Shown here piece after piece: positions 8,335-17,253 of a DNA stretch of 64,000 nt. Position 1 is the first letter of the stretch, and each line of letters opens with the position of its first letter. Below the pieces are notes generated by a model. The model made no database searches and was not told the origin of the DNA. It saw only the letters and a program-made list of their open reading frames with translations. Source of the DNA: Nostoc favosum CHAB5714 (GTDB lineage: Bacteria; Cyanobacteriota; Cyanobacteriia; Cyanobacteriales; Nostocaceae); assembly GCF_020829495.1 (NCBI RefSeq), contig NZ_JAIVFQ010000025.1, forward strand, positions 1-64,000, written 5' to 3'. Position numbers and translations under genes: made by a program.

Positions 8335-11217
8335 ATGATGAAATCTTTATTGAAAAATTTAAGAGCGATCGCCATAGTAAATATCGATGAAAATGATAGA
8401 TTTACTCCGACTATAGGCAACCTAATAAAAAAAACTATGGAAAAGCCATTAACAATTAGCTGCCAAAAACTATGGCTGAGTAGCTTCGGCTTTTTTTTGT
8501 GTATTTTAGGAAATAGTATTATCCAACCTAGCTGGGCTGAAGGCAGCAAAGAGTTAGTTTCTGATGGTGGATACAGACCCTATCTAGAATGGTCAGATTT
8601 AACAGCAGCAGGTATTGTTCGGAAAACCACACTCAAAGTTTATGTGGAAGCGGGAGAAACAGTTAATCTTGGCTCTAGTGTGATTACTAGTTCCTCGAAC
8701 CCACAAGATATCGTTTACCGCAGTCCCTTTAATAATCAAAATGGCTTTTGTGATGTTCTGAATTCTGGTTTTGGTTTCATTGACACCGTTGCCAAAGAAG
8801 GGGCCGGCCCCTTACCTAATCCCGGTGGCTATACCCCTTGTAGTTTTGTCGCTACAGAAACTGGTATTTACGAAGTTCAATTTCGTTCTCCAAATACAAC
8901 TGGTACAGGTAATCCGCCGCCTAGAACCACAACGGCAGCATTTCCTACAGGTAGTACTCAACTTTCAGGGGTAGCCGCTTGGGATATTACAGTTCGAGAT
9001 GGTAACGGCGTTACCAAAACAGGGCGAGTATTTACCAACTATATCGCTATGAATATGGGGGCAAATGCTAGTGGTGGCACTCCCGTAGCACTCAACTCTA
9101 AGCTTTATATTCAAACCAAAGATGGGTATCGGTACGAAACTGACATGAATGGAGTCGATCCCTTTGGTTTCATCTTTTTTGCTAATAGCCGAGGATATAT
9201 TGATAGAACAAATAACAGCACTGTTTACCATTCTGCTGGCGGCGCTACTGATAATAGTTTGAACTTTAGCGGTAATGTGCGAGTCCAAGATCCAAATGTT
9301 GCTGATACATCAACAGACATTACCCACCTAGTTTTTTTCAATCGACCCGACACCGCAACCCTCAATGGTTTGAGTATTCCTATAGCAGCGACTGTTCCGA
9401 CAGTACCGATTTCGTTCAAATTCACTGGGGGTACTGGAGGTAGTGGGAACCAAACTCCTGTGGGTGTCGGAGGCAATTTTAGCTTCAACGCTGTCTCAAC
9501 TGGTAGCTATCAAATAATTATTGACACCAACAATGATGGCATTTATGACCCTAGTAGCGATAGAGTACTACAAAATGTGCTGTCTGTCGGCTCAAGTGTG
9601 GTGGCTTGGGATGGGAAGAATGCAAGTGGGACAAATCTCCTACCTCTACCAGGAAATGTACCATACAATGCCATAATCACAACACGGTCTGGTGAATATC
9701 ACTTTCCTATGTTGGATGCCGAAAATAATCAGCTGGGGTTTAAAATCACAATGGAAAACCCTCCTAGTGCTTTCCCCAACCTTGTAGATCAAAATGGACA
9801 GCAGGTTGGATCGACTACCATTTATTACAACGACAACAATTATACTACCGCTAATAGTACGGCGATGAACTTAAATCCTACGGGAAGTATGGTAGCTACT
9901 AACCCACGTAATGCCGCTAGAGGGATCAATAGTGCGTTAGGAGAGCATGAATTTAGTGGTAGTTATGGAGACTTTAAGGGAATAGATACTTGGACATATT
10001 TCCCAAGTCAAGCAATCACTACTCCCTTGGTAATTACTACTAACACTCAAGCAAATGTCAGAGGAACCAAATCTGTTCGCTTCCTCACAGACAATGATAG
10101 TAGTGGAACAGTGACTGTAGGCGATCGCATCGAATATACCATCACTTACTCCAACCTGAATCCAGGTAATAGCGATGCAATTAACTTTGTCATTAACGAC
10201 TCATTACCCTCACAGTTAAACTCTGTGAGTGCAGCAATTACTGCTGCAACTTCGGGGAATAACATCACAATCAATCCTAGTTACAACGGTGCTGGTGTTG
10301 TTGCTGTTACAAATTCTGGAACTCTACGTGTAGGCGATACTATCACCATTAAAATTACTGCCACGATTAATAATGCCAATGGCGGTAATCCAATTAGTAA
10401 CCAAGCAAATGCTACTTTCAACACACCAGATAATGCTACGGGAACTGCTGGTACAGTGTTCACAGATGCAGACTCTGCTGGCGCTACGAATAACCCACCT
10501 ACCCCCGGTAATTCGTTCTTGCAAATTACTGATAATGGTGTAGACACTGGTAATAATCCTGCCAATACGGCAGATGATGACCCCACTTTATTTACAGTAT
10601 TAAATATTATTAGTTCTAATCCTAAGTTGCTGTTAACTAAACGCATTACCCGCATCAATAACCAAGATTTAACTGATATTGTAAATGGTCGCAGTGACGT
10701 TGTTATTACTGATGCCAACTATGTACCAGAACCCTATGCTACTGATGATGACGATTCTAAATGGCCTGCTAATTACTTGCGAGGATTGATTAATGCTGGC
10801 ACTGTTAAGCCAGGAGATGAATTGGAATACACCATCTATTTTCTTTCCAATGGTCTGGGTAATGCAACTAATGTTAAATTCTGTGACTTAGTTCCGACTA
10901 ATGTTAATTTTATTCCTAGTGCTTTTAATAGTATGACTCCTAATGATGGTGGCTTACCAGGGGCAGATCAAGGTATTGCCTTAGGTATTGGTTCCACTAC
11001 ACCGACGGTTTATTTGAGTAATGTAGCAGATAGCGATCGCGCGCGTCTTTATATAGCTAACGACTCAGCTACACCATCATACTGCGGTCTCAACACCAAT
11101 GGTGCAGTTGTGGTCAATATTACAGCCCCAAGTTTACCCAATCTACCCCCAGCCACTGGATCTGGCACACCAGCTAATTCTTATGGCTTTGTTCGCTTCC
11201 GCGCCAAGGTGAAATAG
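8335..11217 (+). CDS. Large exported DUF11-repeat protein (960 aa)
   Basis: An ATG at 8335 gives 960 codons. The signal peptide, however, begins at an internal ATG at 8437 (MEKPLTISCQKLW..FLCILGNSIIQPSWAEG), so the true start may be 8437 and the first 34 residues untranslated. After a 540-residue N-terminal region with beta-rich, gliding-motility/FG-GAP-like texture (YQIIIDTNNDGIYDPSSDRV), two DUF11 domains follow. The first is near residues 580-720 (DNDSSGTVTVGDRIEYTITY, SNQANATF). The second is near 760-955 (NAGTVKPGDELEYTIYFLS). It is probably a secreted envelope or matrix protein of the same system. It is not tightly linked (226-base gap), so it may have its own promoter. Confidence 0.7.
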   Translation: MMKSLLKNLRAIAIVNIDENDRFTPTIGNLIKKTMEKPLTISCQKLWLSSFGFFLCILGNSIIQPSWAEGSKELVSDGGYRPYLEWSDLTAAGIVRKTTLKVYVEAGETVNLGSSVITSSSNPQDIVYRSPFNNQNGFCDVLNSGFGFIDTVAKEGAGPLPNPGGYTPCSFVATETGIYEVQFRSPNTTGTGNPPPRTTTAAFPTGSTQLSGVAAWDITVRDGNGVTKTGRVFTNYIAMNMGANASGGTPVALNSKLYIQTKDGYRYETDMNGVDPFGFIFFANSRGYIDRTNNSTVYHSAGGATDNSLNFSGNVRVQDPNVADTSTDITHLVFFNRPDTATLNGLSIPIAATVPTVPISFKFTGGTGGSGNQTPVGVGGNFSFNAVSTGSYQIIIDTNNDGIYDPSSDRVLQNVLSVGSSVVAWDGKNASGTNLLPLPGNVPYNAIITTRSGEYHFPMLDAENNQLGFKITMENPPSAFPNLVDQNGQQVGSTTIYYNDNNYTTANSTAMNLNPTGSMVATNPRNAARGINSALGEHEFSGSYGDFKGIDTWTYFPSQAITTPLVITTNTQANVRGTKSVRFLTDNDSSGTVTVGDRIEYTITYSNLNPGNSDAINFVINDSLPSQLNSVSAAITAATSGNNITINPSYNGAGVVAVTNSGTLRVGDTITIKITATINNANGGNPISNQANATFNTPDNATGTAGTVFTDADSAGATNNPPTPGNSFLQITDNGVDTGNNPANTADDDPTLFTVLNIISSNPKLLLTKRITRINNQDLTDIVNGRSDVVITDANYVPEPYATDDDDSKWPANYLRGLINAGTVKPGDELEYTIYFLSNGLGNATNVKFCDLVPTNVNFIPSAFNSMTPNDGGLPGADQGIALGIGSTTPTVYLSNVADSDRARLYIANDSATPSYCGLNTNGAVVVNITAPSLPNLPPATGSGTPANSYGFVRFRAKVK

Positions 11218-11409
11218 GGCAAGGGGAAGCGAGCAGGGGGAAAGAGGATTTTCCGATTTTTGCACAGATGTGGTAAAACTGTAACTAATTAGCCGGATAT
11301 GATATCACCCCTCAAAATTAGAGCGAACGTACAGTAATGAGTCCAGGAAGGTGGACGAGAACTTATGTAGTAGCAAATTATATTCGCCCAATCCTTTTAA
11401 AAGATTTTC

Positions 11410-12774
11410 TTAGACAGACAAGGCTTGTTTGACTTCAACTGGTTCACCCGTCAAGCTAAAAGGGCGAACTTCGGTAATTTTTACCTTTACTAACTGCCCT
11501 TTCAATTCTTTGATGTCGCCACTGAAGAATGTTAGACGATTACCGCCAGTGCGTCCCATCACCTGAGCTTGATCTTTTGCATTTTGGTCTTCTACTAAAA
11601 CTTCTTCAATGCGTCCAAAGTAACGTTGCGATCGCTCGGCTACTTTCAAGTTTCCTAAATGATTCAGGCGTTGGAGGCGATCGCTTTTAATTTCTTCACT
11701 TAGCTGATTATCCCACAACGCGGCTGGTGTCCCTGGACGCGGCGAATATGCTGCTGTATTTAACATATCAAAGCCAATATCTTCCACCAGTTTCAGGGTA
11801 TTTTCAAACTGTGCTTCTGTCTCCCCAGGAAAACCGACAATCGCATCGGCACTAATGGAAGCATCTGGCATATACCGCCGAATCGTATCGATAATCCGGC
11901 GATATTTTTCATGGGTATAACCCCGCGCCATCGCCTTTAAAAGTTCATTATCCCCAGATTGAAAGGGAATATGGAAGTGTTTGCACACCTTTGGCAACTC
12001 AGCACAAGCCTTAATTAATCTCTCTGTAAAATAACGGGGGTGGCTAGTAGCAAATCTTAACCTTTCAATCCCTGGTACATCATGGACGTAATAAAGTAAA
12101 TCTGTGAAGTTGTGCAGATGCCGTCCTTCTGATGTTGCTCCCGGCAAATCTCTGCCGTAAGCGTCAATATTTTGACCAAGTAGAGTAATTTCCTTGTAAC
12201 CTTGCCGTCCTAATTCTTCCATTTCAGCTCGGATAGCTGAGGGTATACGAGATTGTTCAACACCGCGCACATTGGGAACTACACAGTAGGTGCAGCGTTC
12301 GTTACAGCCGTAAATTACATTTACCCAAGCTGTTACCTTACTATCCCGTCGCGGCTGGGTGATATCTTCAATAATATGAACAGACTCGGTTGCGACAACT
12401 TGGTTGCCGTCGAAGACTGACTCCAGCAAATCTTTGAGACGGTTGGCATGTTGTGGCCCCATTACCAAGTCTAATTCTGGGACTCGCCGCAATAGCGCTT
12501 CACCTTCTTGCTGGGCAACACAACCTGCAACTATGAGTGTTAAATCAGGCTGCTCATGCTTACGCTTTGCTTGTCTGCCGAGGTAGGAATATACTTTTTG
12601 CTCGGCATTATCCCGAATTGTGCAGGTATTGTAGAGAATTACATCTGCATTATTCGGATCTTCTGACCATTCAAAGCCCATGTCTTCCAAAACGCCAGCC
12701 ATGCGCTCTGAGTCAGCTTTATTCATCTGACAACCGAAGGTAGTGATGTGGTAGTGGCGTTTAGAAGTGGTCAT
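11410..12774 (-). CDS. miaB: tRNA-2-methylthio-N6-dimethylallyladenosine synthase MiaB
   Basis: A radical-SAM methylthiotransferase that modifies i6A37 in tRNAs reading UNN codons. The N-terminal UPF0004 domain holds three cluster-binding cysteines (C15 in [11 protein letters not shown]51 in [12 protein letters not shown]85 in [10 protein letters not shown]). The radical-SAM motif CNERCTYC gives C157, C161 and C164. A C-terminal TRAM domain covers about residues 380-445 ([20 protein letters not shown]). The length of 454 aa matches cyanobacterial MiaB. It converges on the large DUF11 gene. Downstream on its own strand lies a 190-base gap with a G-rich low-complexity run and no clear terminator. 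Confidence 0.95.
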   Translation of the reverse strand: MTTSKRHYHITTFGCQMNKADSERMAGVLEDMGFEWSEDPNNADVILYNTCTIRDNAEQKVYSYLGRQAKRKHEQPDLTLIVAGCVAQQEGEALLRRVPELDLVMGPQHANRLKDLLESVFDGNQVVATESVHIIEDITQPRRDSKVTAWVNVIYGCNERCTYCVVPNVRGVEQSRIPSAIRAEMEELGRQGYKEITLLGQNIDAYGRDLPGATSEGRHLHNFTDLLYYVHDVPGIERLRFATSHPRYFTERLIKACAELPKVCKHFHIPFQSGDNELLKAMARGYTHEKYRRIIDTIRRYMPDASISADAIVGFPGETEAQFENTLKLVEDIGFDMLNTAAYSPRPGTPAALWDNQLSEEIKSDRLQRLNHLGNLKVAERSQRYFGRIEEVLVEDQNAKDQAQVMGRTGGNRLTFFSGDIKELKGQLVKVKITEVRPFSLTGEPVEVKQALSV

Positions 12775-12802
12775 GTTGCTTAGTTAACCAGTTAGAGTGA
12801 GG

Positions 12803-13417
12803 TTATTCTTTAGCCTCAAAGTCAACTTTATCATAAATATCTGATAGAATGATTTGAAATTGAATAGAGGATAGTGTTACAATACTACTCTCTTCTTCAT
12901 ACTCTGAGAAAATCCATTTATTTTCGTCAGTTTTAGAATACTGTTCTAGATGATTTTTGTACTGATCAATCAGAACATATTCCTGAAAACTGGGGATGGT
13001 GCGATAAGCCGCAAATTTTTCATCTCTATCATAGCTTCTGGTAGATTTGGATAGCACTTCACAAATCACTAAGGGATTAGTAATTGTATCTGTACGTCCT
13101 TCAGAAAATTCTAATGAACCTGCAACAACCATGACATCAGGATATGTATGAATTCGCTTTTTGGGAATCCATAGACGTTGATCGGCGACGAATACTCGAT
13201 AAGGTTGTCGCTTCAAAGCAAAATTCAGGGTTGCACTCACATTAAGAGCTATTTGGTTGTGATTTGGTGTTCCACCTGTCATGGGTATAATTTGACCATC
13301 TATATATTCATGACGATACTCGGAAATGACTTCTAGTTCTAGGTATTCTGTGGGAGAATAATGGCGTTTTTCTTGTAATTGCATAGGGCAAGATTTTTGG
13401 GATTTTTGATTTTGCAT
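12803..13417 (-). CDS. Uma2 family (DUF820) restriction-endonuclease-fold protein
   Basis: The sequence follows the cyanobacterial Uma2/DUF820 pattern: YSPTEYLELEVISEYRHEYIDGQII, then NHNQIALNVSATL, then YPDVMVVAG and NPLVICEVLSKSTRSYDRDEKF, and ending with YVLIDQYKNHLEQY. The PD-(D/E)xK-like residues are D136-region PDVMVV and E in the CEVLS strand. These proteins are highly multiplied in filamentous cyanobacteria and their function is poorly known. The first ATG is used here. A second ATG 12 codons in (MQLQEKRHYSP, base 13384) fits the family N-terminus better. Confidence 0.85.
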   Translation of the reverse strand: MQNQKSQKSCPMQLQEKRHYSPTEYLELEVISEYRHEYIDGQIIPMTGGTPNHNQIALNVSATLNFALKRQPYRVFVADQRLWIPKKRIHTYPDVMVVAGSLEFSEGRTDTITNPLVICEVLSKSTRSYDRDEKFAAYRTIPSFQEYVLIDQYKNHLEQYSKTDENKWIFSEYEEESSIVTLSSIQFQIILSDIYDKVDFEAKE

Positions 13418-13520
13418 TGACCAGATGCGAAAAATTTATGTCTGATCAATGCTATTTGTTTTTTTGTTTTTTAACGCAGAGGATCGCTAAGGGAAACGCA
13501 GAGGAAACGCAGAGGGTTTG

Positions 13521-15017
13521 TTAGGCTGGGTTCCAAGTGCCGTGGAAGCTGTGGGGGATGACGCTGGGTAATCCTAGTTTGCAAACGGGTTCGGCATCCA
13601 GGCGATCGCTATCAAATATCCAAACTTCGCTAGTATGAGAATTAGCATCGTAGACAACGGTTAGTATCCAAGCTTGTTCAGGGTTTTGGGTGTCTTGGGC
13701 GTGGATGGGTTCTGAAGGATAACGGTTTTCTCCTAAGTCTGCTTCGGTGAGGGTTTCAGTTTTGTTGTCGAAGCGGGCGATCGCATTTACTACTTCTTGG
13801 CTAATATCTGTTCCTGAACGGAATGTTGACATATATGTGTAACGGGAAGGTTGTCCGACGTTTTGCTGTGGTACATTCGGAAATTCACAATATCTGTTTA
13901 ATAGTTGCTGAATTGACGTAACTTTGCCAGTTTGGGGATGCAGATGAACTCGCCCTAGTGTACTTTTAGCTGGGGTGTGAGTCTCACCTGTAGCTACTTC
14001 CTTGAGATATTGGTTAGTTTGAAAATCTTCATAACGGGCGATATCCACAATCACTGAGCCGCTAGCATCTACATAACCGTTACCAAAATGCCATTGGAAC
14101 CAAGGTTCGGTTTCTCCACGACTCACCACAGATAGGGTTTCTCGATCAATAACTAAAATCTGAGTTCCTAATCTAGGTTGCCACTCTAGCGAATCACTAT
14201 AGTTGTTTATCCCTATTAGCAGGGGTAAGACATTCACCCGCACTGGCGGAAGGAAAAATACAATATATTGTCCTGCTAAAATAAAATCATGCACCAATGG
14301 TATACCATCTAGCTGGTATGCGGCTTGTTGGATAATCCGGCCAGTCGAATCGCTTTTGTAAATATTAAGCGTCGCATTTAGTCCAGGGCTGATGCCAAAG
14401 TTAAAAATCTCCCCTGTTTGCTTGTCACGCTTATAATGTGCGGAATAGTTTAATCCTTTAGTTAACCCCCCTAAATCATCTTCGCCCGAAGTTTCTAAAG
14501 TTTGTAAATCGAGGGCGTGGGGTTTACCACCTTCCCACAGCGCCAAAAGTTTATCTGGAAGTGCTAGCACTGAAGTGTTGGCAGCATTCTTGATGGGCTT
14601 TTGCCATTGATTCCAAATTGGCCCTGGTGCAGTCATGCCATAATTGCCGTAGAGTAGTTTACCTGCTGCGGCTTCTTCTTGATAGCCAGAGGTTTGCACG
14701 TAGCGATAAACCCCGGTTGCGACTGCATCGTTAAAATTTACAGCCAGAATTGCTCCATCTCCATCAAACCAGTGTCCCATGCGAATGCCACCGCGTTCTA
14801 GCCGTGCGGGGCCATTGCGGTAAAGTGTGCCACGCAAACCATCTGGAATTTTGCCAGAGAGTATTGGCAGTTGGGTAGGGGGAAATTCTGTAGCTGGTTT
14901 AGCGTTAGCGAAGCTCACCGTACCCCTACGGGGAAGCAAGCTACGCGTAGCGTCTCGCAGAGAAGGTATCGCACCTGCCCAAGCTTTTTTATTTGACTTT
15001 TTCTCAATGGTATGCAT
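13521..15017 (-). CDS. Carotenoid oxygenase (apocarotenoid 15,15'-oxygenase-like)
   Basis: A seven-blade-propeller non-haem iron dioxygenase that cleaves carotenoids or apocarotenoids. The four iron-binding histidines are visible: H194 (LNYSAHYKRD), H243 (GIPLVHDFIL), H310 (WFQWHFGNGY) and H492 (HSFHGTWNPA). The N-terminal LRGTLYRNGPARLERGG and GHWFDGDGAI strands are standard for the family, and 498 aa is the usual length. Residues about 20-38 (LRDATRSLLPRRGTVSFANA) are encoded by a dispersed Nostoc repeat sitting in frame ahead of the folded domain, so the N-terminal tail is extended but the catalytic core is intact. It stands alone with no carotenoid genes adjacent, and the substrate is undetermined. 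Confidence 0.92.
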   Translation of the reverse strand: MHTIEKKSNKKAWAGAIPSLRDATRSLLPRRGTVSFANAKPATEFPPTQLPILSGKIPDGLRGTLYRNGPARLERGGIRMGHWFDGDGAILAVNFNDAVATGVYRYVQTSGYQEEAAAGKLLYGNYGMTAPGPIWNQWQKPIKNAANTSVLALPDKLLALWEGGKPHALDLQTLETSGEDDLGGLTKGLNYSAHYKRDKQTGEIFNFGISPGLNATLNIYKSDSTGRIIQQAAYQLDGIPLVHDFILAGQYIVFFLPPVRVNVLPLLIGINNYSDSLEWQPRLGTQILVIDRETLSVVSRGETEPWFQWHFGNGYVDASGSVIVDIARYEDFQTNQYLKEVATGETHTPAKSTLGRVHLHPQTGKVTSIQQLLNRYCEFPNVPQQNVGQPSRYTYMSTFRSGTDISQEVVNAIARFDNKTETLTEADLGENRYPSEPIHAQDTQNPEQAWILTVVYDANSHTSEVWIFDSDRLDAEPVCKLGLPSVIPHSFHGTWNPA

Positions 15018-15137
15018 ATAAAATATTTGCTTGATAAATTATCGATGTACATAGTTGCATTCTTACATTTTCATCTTTGTTGCAATTTTTTAACAATGCC
15101 TCTGGCTGTAGATGTATAGAGGCTTTGACAGGATATT

Positions 15138-15275
15138 ATATCATGTCCGCCAAGTTACCCATAATAAAAGAACCCCACCCCCAACCCCTCCCCGCTTGCG
15201 GGGAGGGGAGCGAAAGCGTAGCTTTTGCGGGGTGGGGTTCTTCGGGTTTAATAAGTAATCAAGCGGACATGATAT
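15138..15275. mobile_element. MITE-like hairpin element, copy A
   Basis: The ends ATATCATGTCCGC (15138-15150) and GCGGACATGATAT (15263-15275) are perfect 13-bp inverted repeats. The interior is a long imperfect hairpin of AACCCCACCCC, CTCCCCGC and GCGGGGAGGGG arms. It contains no coding capacity. The same structure recurs at 16347, 30496, 30708, 34100, 34247, 52175, 62280 and 62690. Confidence 0.85.
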
Positions 15276-15362
15276 TACTCGTTAAGTGAGCTAGCTCATA
15301 GTAACCAATAGGAATAACCACTAAATTGAAGTCAATCAACATTCCCAGTGGTTCAAGATACT

Positions 15363-15824
15363 ATGATTAGCCAACAAACAATAGATATCGTTAAATCTAC
15401 AGCACCTGTTTTGAAAAAGAACGGCCAGCGAATTACAACTCGGATGTATGAAATTATGTTTCAAAACCATCCAGAAATCAGAGAGCAATTTGATATGTCT
15501 GCTCAAGCAAATGGTTCTCAGCCTGCGAGGTTGGCTACAGCAGTTTATGGCTATGCTGCCCAAATTGATAATCTGCCTGCTTTAAAATCGATGGTGGAAA
15601 AGATTGCCCATCGTCATGTGCAAACCCATGTTACACCAGAGCAATATCCTATTGTTGGAGAAAGTTTACTGCAAGCGATGAAAGATGTTTTAGGGGAAGC
15701 AGCTACAGAAGAAGTTATGGCGGCTTGGAGTGAAGCTTATCAGGCATTGTCTCAGGTTTTCATTCATAGAGAACATGACATATATATAGATGAAGAGAAA
15801 AAACCACAGCTTGTGCATTCCTAA
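15363..15824 (+). CDS. Single-domain globin of the flavohaemoglobin type
   Basis: The 153-aa product is the globin module of flavohaemoglobin without the FAD/NAD reductase. It has the B10 tyrosine (Y29 in TTRMYEIMF), the family motif NHPEIREQFDMS, Q53 near the distal pocket and the proximal F8 histidine H85 (IAHRHVQTH), followed by TPEQYPIVGESLL. It should bind haem and O2 or NO. Without the reductase it needs an external electron donor for NO dioxygenation. The ATG at 15363 is preferred; an in-frame GTG at 15348 adds MVQDT. The flanks are a MITE copy upstream and a 21-bp repeat array directly after the stop. Confidence 0.9.
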   Translation: MISQQTIDIVKSTAPVLKKNGQRITTRMYEIMFQNHPEIREQFDMSAQANGSQPARLATAVYGYAAQIDNLPALKSMVEKIAHRHVQTHVTPEQYPIVGESLLQAMKDVLGEAATEEVMAAWSEAYQALSQVFIHREHDIYIDEEKKPQLVHS

Positions 15825-15834
15825 CGATAAGACT

Positions 15835-16125
15835 TAGTGTCATAACAACAGCTTGAGGGTTTGTTATGACAACTTCAACGTTTATAACCACAGCTTGAGT
15901 GTTTGTTACAACAACTTCAACGTTTCTAACTACAGCTTAAGCATTCATAACAACAGCTTAAGTTGTATTAACAACAGCTTCAACTTTACTTATAATAACT
16001 GGAGTTGTAGTAACTACAGCTTGAGCATTCATAACAACAGCTTAAGTTGTATTAACAACAGCTTCAATTTTACTTATAATAATTGGAGTTGTAGTAACTA
16101 CAGCTTGAGCGTTTGTTACAACGAC
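15835..16125. repeat. TAAC-phased 21-bp repeat array with an 84-bp higher-order unit
   Basis: Degenerate 21-bp units start with TAAC and carry an inner ACAGCTT core. Identical phase marks (TAACTACAGCTT) fall at 15927, 16011 and 16095, so four 21-mers form an 84-bp block repeated nearly exactly. One plus frame is open through the array and would encode heptapeptides (NYSLSIH, NNSLSCI, NNSFNFT). There is no ribosome binding site, so I do not call it a gene. A second array of the same logic lies at 29700-29915. Confidence 0.7.
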
Positions 16126-16371
16126 TCAAATTCTGCTAATGAAAGCTTTTAGCGTAGCGACTTCAGCAAGCGGGAACTCTTCTAAATATAGTTTCGTTGC
16201 TTCTCGCAAATTAGCGATCGCTTCTTCTATCGTCTCTCCTTGGCTGGCGGTTCCCACCTCTGGACATTCAGCTACATAAACATCCTCTTCCCAGTGCAAG
16301 ATTGCTGTAAAGGTTTGAGTTTTTGTATTTTTAGCCTGTTGTAATGATATGATGTCCGGGTAATTAACCAT
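16126..16371 (-). CDS. HicB-family antitoxin-like protein, start inside a MITE copy
   Basis: TFTAILHWEEDVYVAECPEVGTASQGETIEEAIANLREATKLYLEE is the HicB fold found in antitoxins and in solitary HicB-like proteins. No hicA gene is next to it. The usual family start is just before TFTAI. Here the nearest ATG codons lie upstream, within MITE copy B, so the first residues (MVNYPDIIS) are element-derived. The frame also runs into the end of the 21-bp array. It is either a solitary HicB whose start was rebuilt by the insertion, or a decaying gene. Confidence 0.6.
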   Translation of the reverse strand: MVNYPDIISLQQAKNTKTQTFTAILHWEEDVYVAECPEVGTASQGETIEEAIANLREATKLYLEEFPLAEVATLKAFISRI

Positions 16372-16482
16372 AATAACCGGAACCCCACCCCGCAAAAGCT
16401 GCGCTTTAGCTCCCCTCCCCGCAAGCGGGGAGGGGTTGGGGGTGGGGTTCTTTTATTATGGGTGATTTGGCGGACATGATAT
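16347..16482. mobile_element. MITE-like hairpin element, copy B
   Basis: The ends are ATATGATGTCCGG (16347-16359) and GCGGACATGATAT (16470-16482). The interior is almost the same as copy C at 30708-30843, differing mainly in the loop (GCAAGC here, GCTTGC there). It overlaps the 5' end of the HicB-like gene. Confidence 0.85.
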
Positions 16483-16531
16483 GAACTCATGGAGCGTTTA
16501 TCTGGCTATCTTTTCATTTTTCTATTGTTGC

Positions 16532-16873
16532 TTAACTATCTGGAACCAACAACATCCGCGCCTCAATGGCTTCCCAGGTTTGGGGTGACACCCGCACTGC
16601 TGCTTGTTTGCATTGGATGATGAGGTGAGTAGCGTAGAGATAATTTCCCAGTGCTTTCGCTTCTTCCTCAGATAAATCAATCATTTCTAGGGTGAGATGG
16701 AAAGCTTTGAGTAAGGTTTGTTGCAGGTGTTTAGCAAATGCCAGATGCACTTCCCTTGGCTGTTTATCATCAGGAATTTTCGCTTTCAGTGCTTTTAATT
16801 TAGCGACCAGTGTAGTAAAATCAATGTTGTTGGTGAGATAAGAATAGCCGTTGTGATTTAAAGCTGTGATATG
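16532..16873 (-). pseudogene. C-terminal remnant of a NACHT-type P-loop NTPase
   Basis: An open frame without a plausible start reads LNHNGYSYLTNN, then AFAKHLQQTLLKAFHL, LSEEEAKALGNYLYATHLIIQCKQAAVRVS and WEAIEARMLLVP. From memory this matches the helical C-terminal module of cyanobacterial NACHT proteins, which end in EEQ..LL.QYY.A..LL..C..........IE..LLLP. The NTPase and sensor parts are gone. A short ATG-started piece (MHLAFAKH, 16750) might still be translated. NACHT proteins include anti-phage systems, so this may be the stump of a lost defence gene. Confidence 0.5.
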
Positions 16874-17085
16874 TTATGGCGCTTGTGGTATTCAATAATA
16901 TATTGCTCAGATGCTTGATAAATTAATTTTGTGGTTTTCTCATCTAAAGGGCGGTCAAGTGTGTTTATATAAATAATGTCAGCAAAATGTTTAACTGCTG
17001 CATCTGGTGCAACTTCCGGCAGTGCAATCAGCTGATCTAAAGTGACATGATTAACTCCAGATAGTGCAATAATGTAAACGCTCAT
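16858..17085 (-). CDS. Small hypothetical protein (75 aa)
   Basis: The ATG at 17085 has a strong AAGGAG Shine-Dalgarno six bases upstream, which supports this start over one 14 codons earlier. The product MSVYIIALSGVNHVTLDQLI continues to DEKTTKLIYQASEQYIIEYHKRH and has no recognised family. Its 3' end overlaps by a few bases the open frame of the NACHT-type remnant, in another frame. It could be an independent small gene or the new N-terminus left by a rearrangement. Confidence 0.5.
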   Translation of the reverse strand: MSVYIIALSGVNHVTLDQLIALPEVAPDAAVKHFADIIYINTLDRPLDEKTTKLIYQASEQYIIEYHKRHNISQL

Positions 17086-17253
17086 CAAAGACTCCTTATT
17101 ATAAAATAAGCAAGATGTCTGCTTCACGAATAGACTATTACATTTTTTACAGTTTTCATAGTAGTAAATACCTGCCCTTGTGCAGTGATTTGGTATGATA
17201 TGAAGCAGGTTCTATAAGCTACAAAAGGTGAAACAGCTAATTCCGGGTCTATT

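Noticed and set aside
15853..16152. Open frame of about 99 codons encoding heptapeptides NNSLSxx across the 21-bp array
   Set aside because: It starts with TTG, has no ribosome site, and is explained by the 21-bp phase of the DNA repeat. The second array has the same phase with closed frames.
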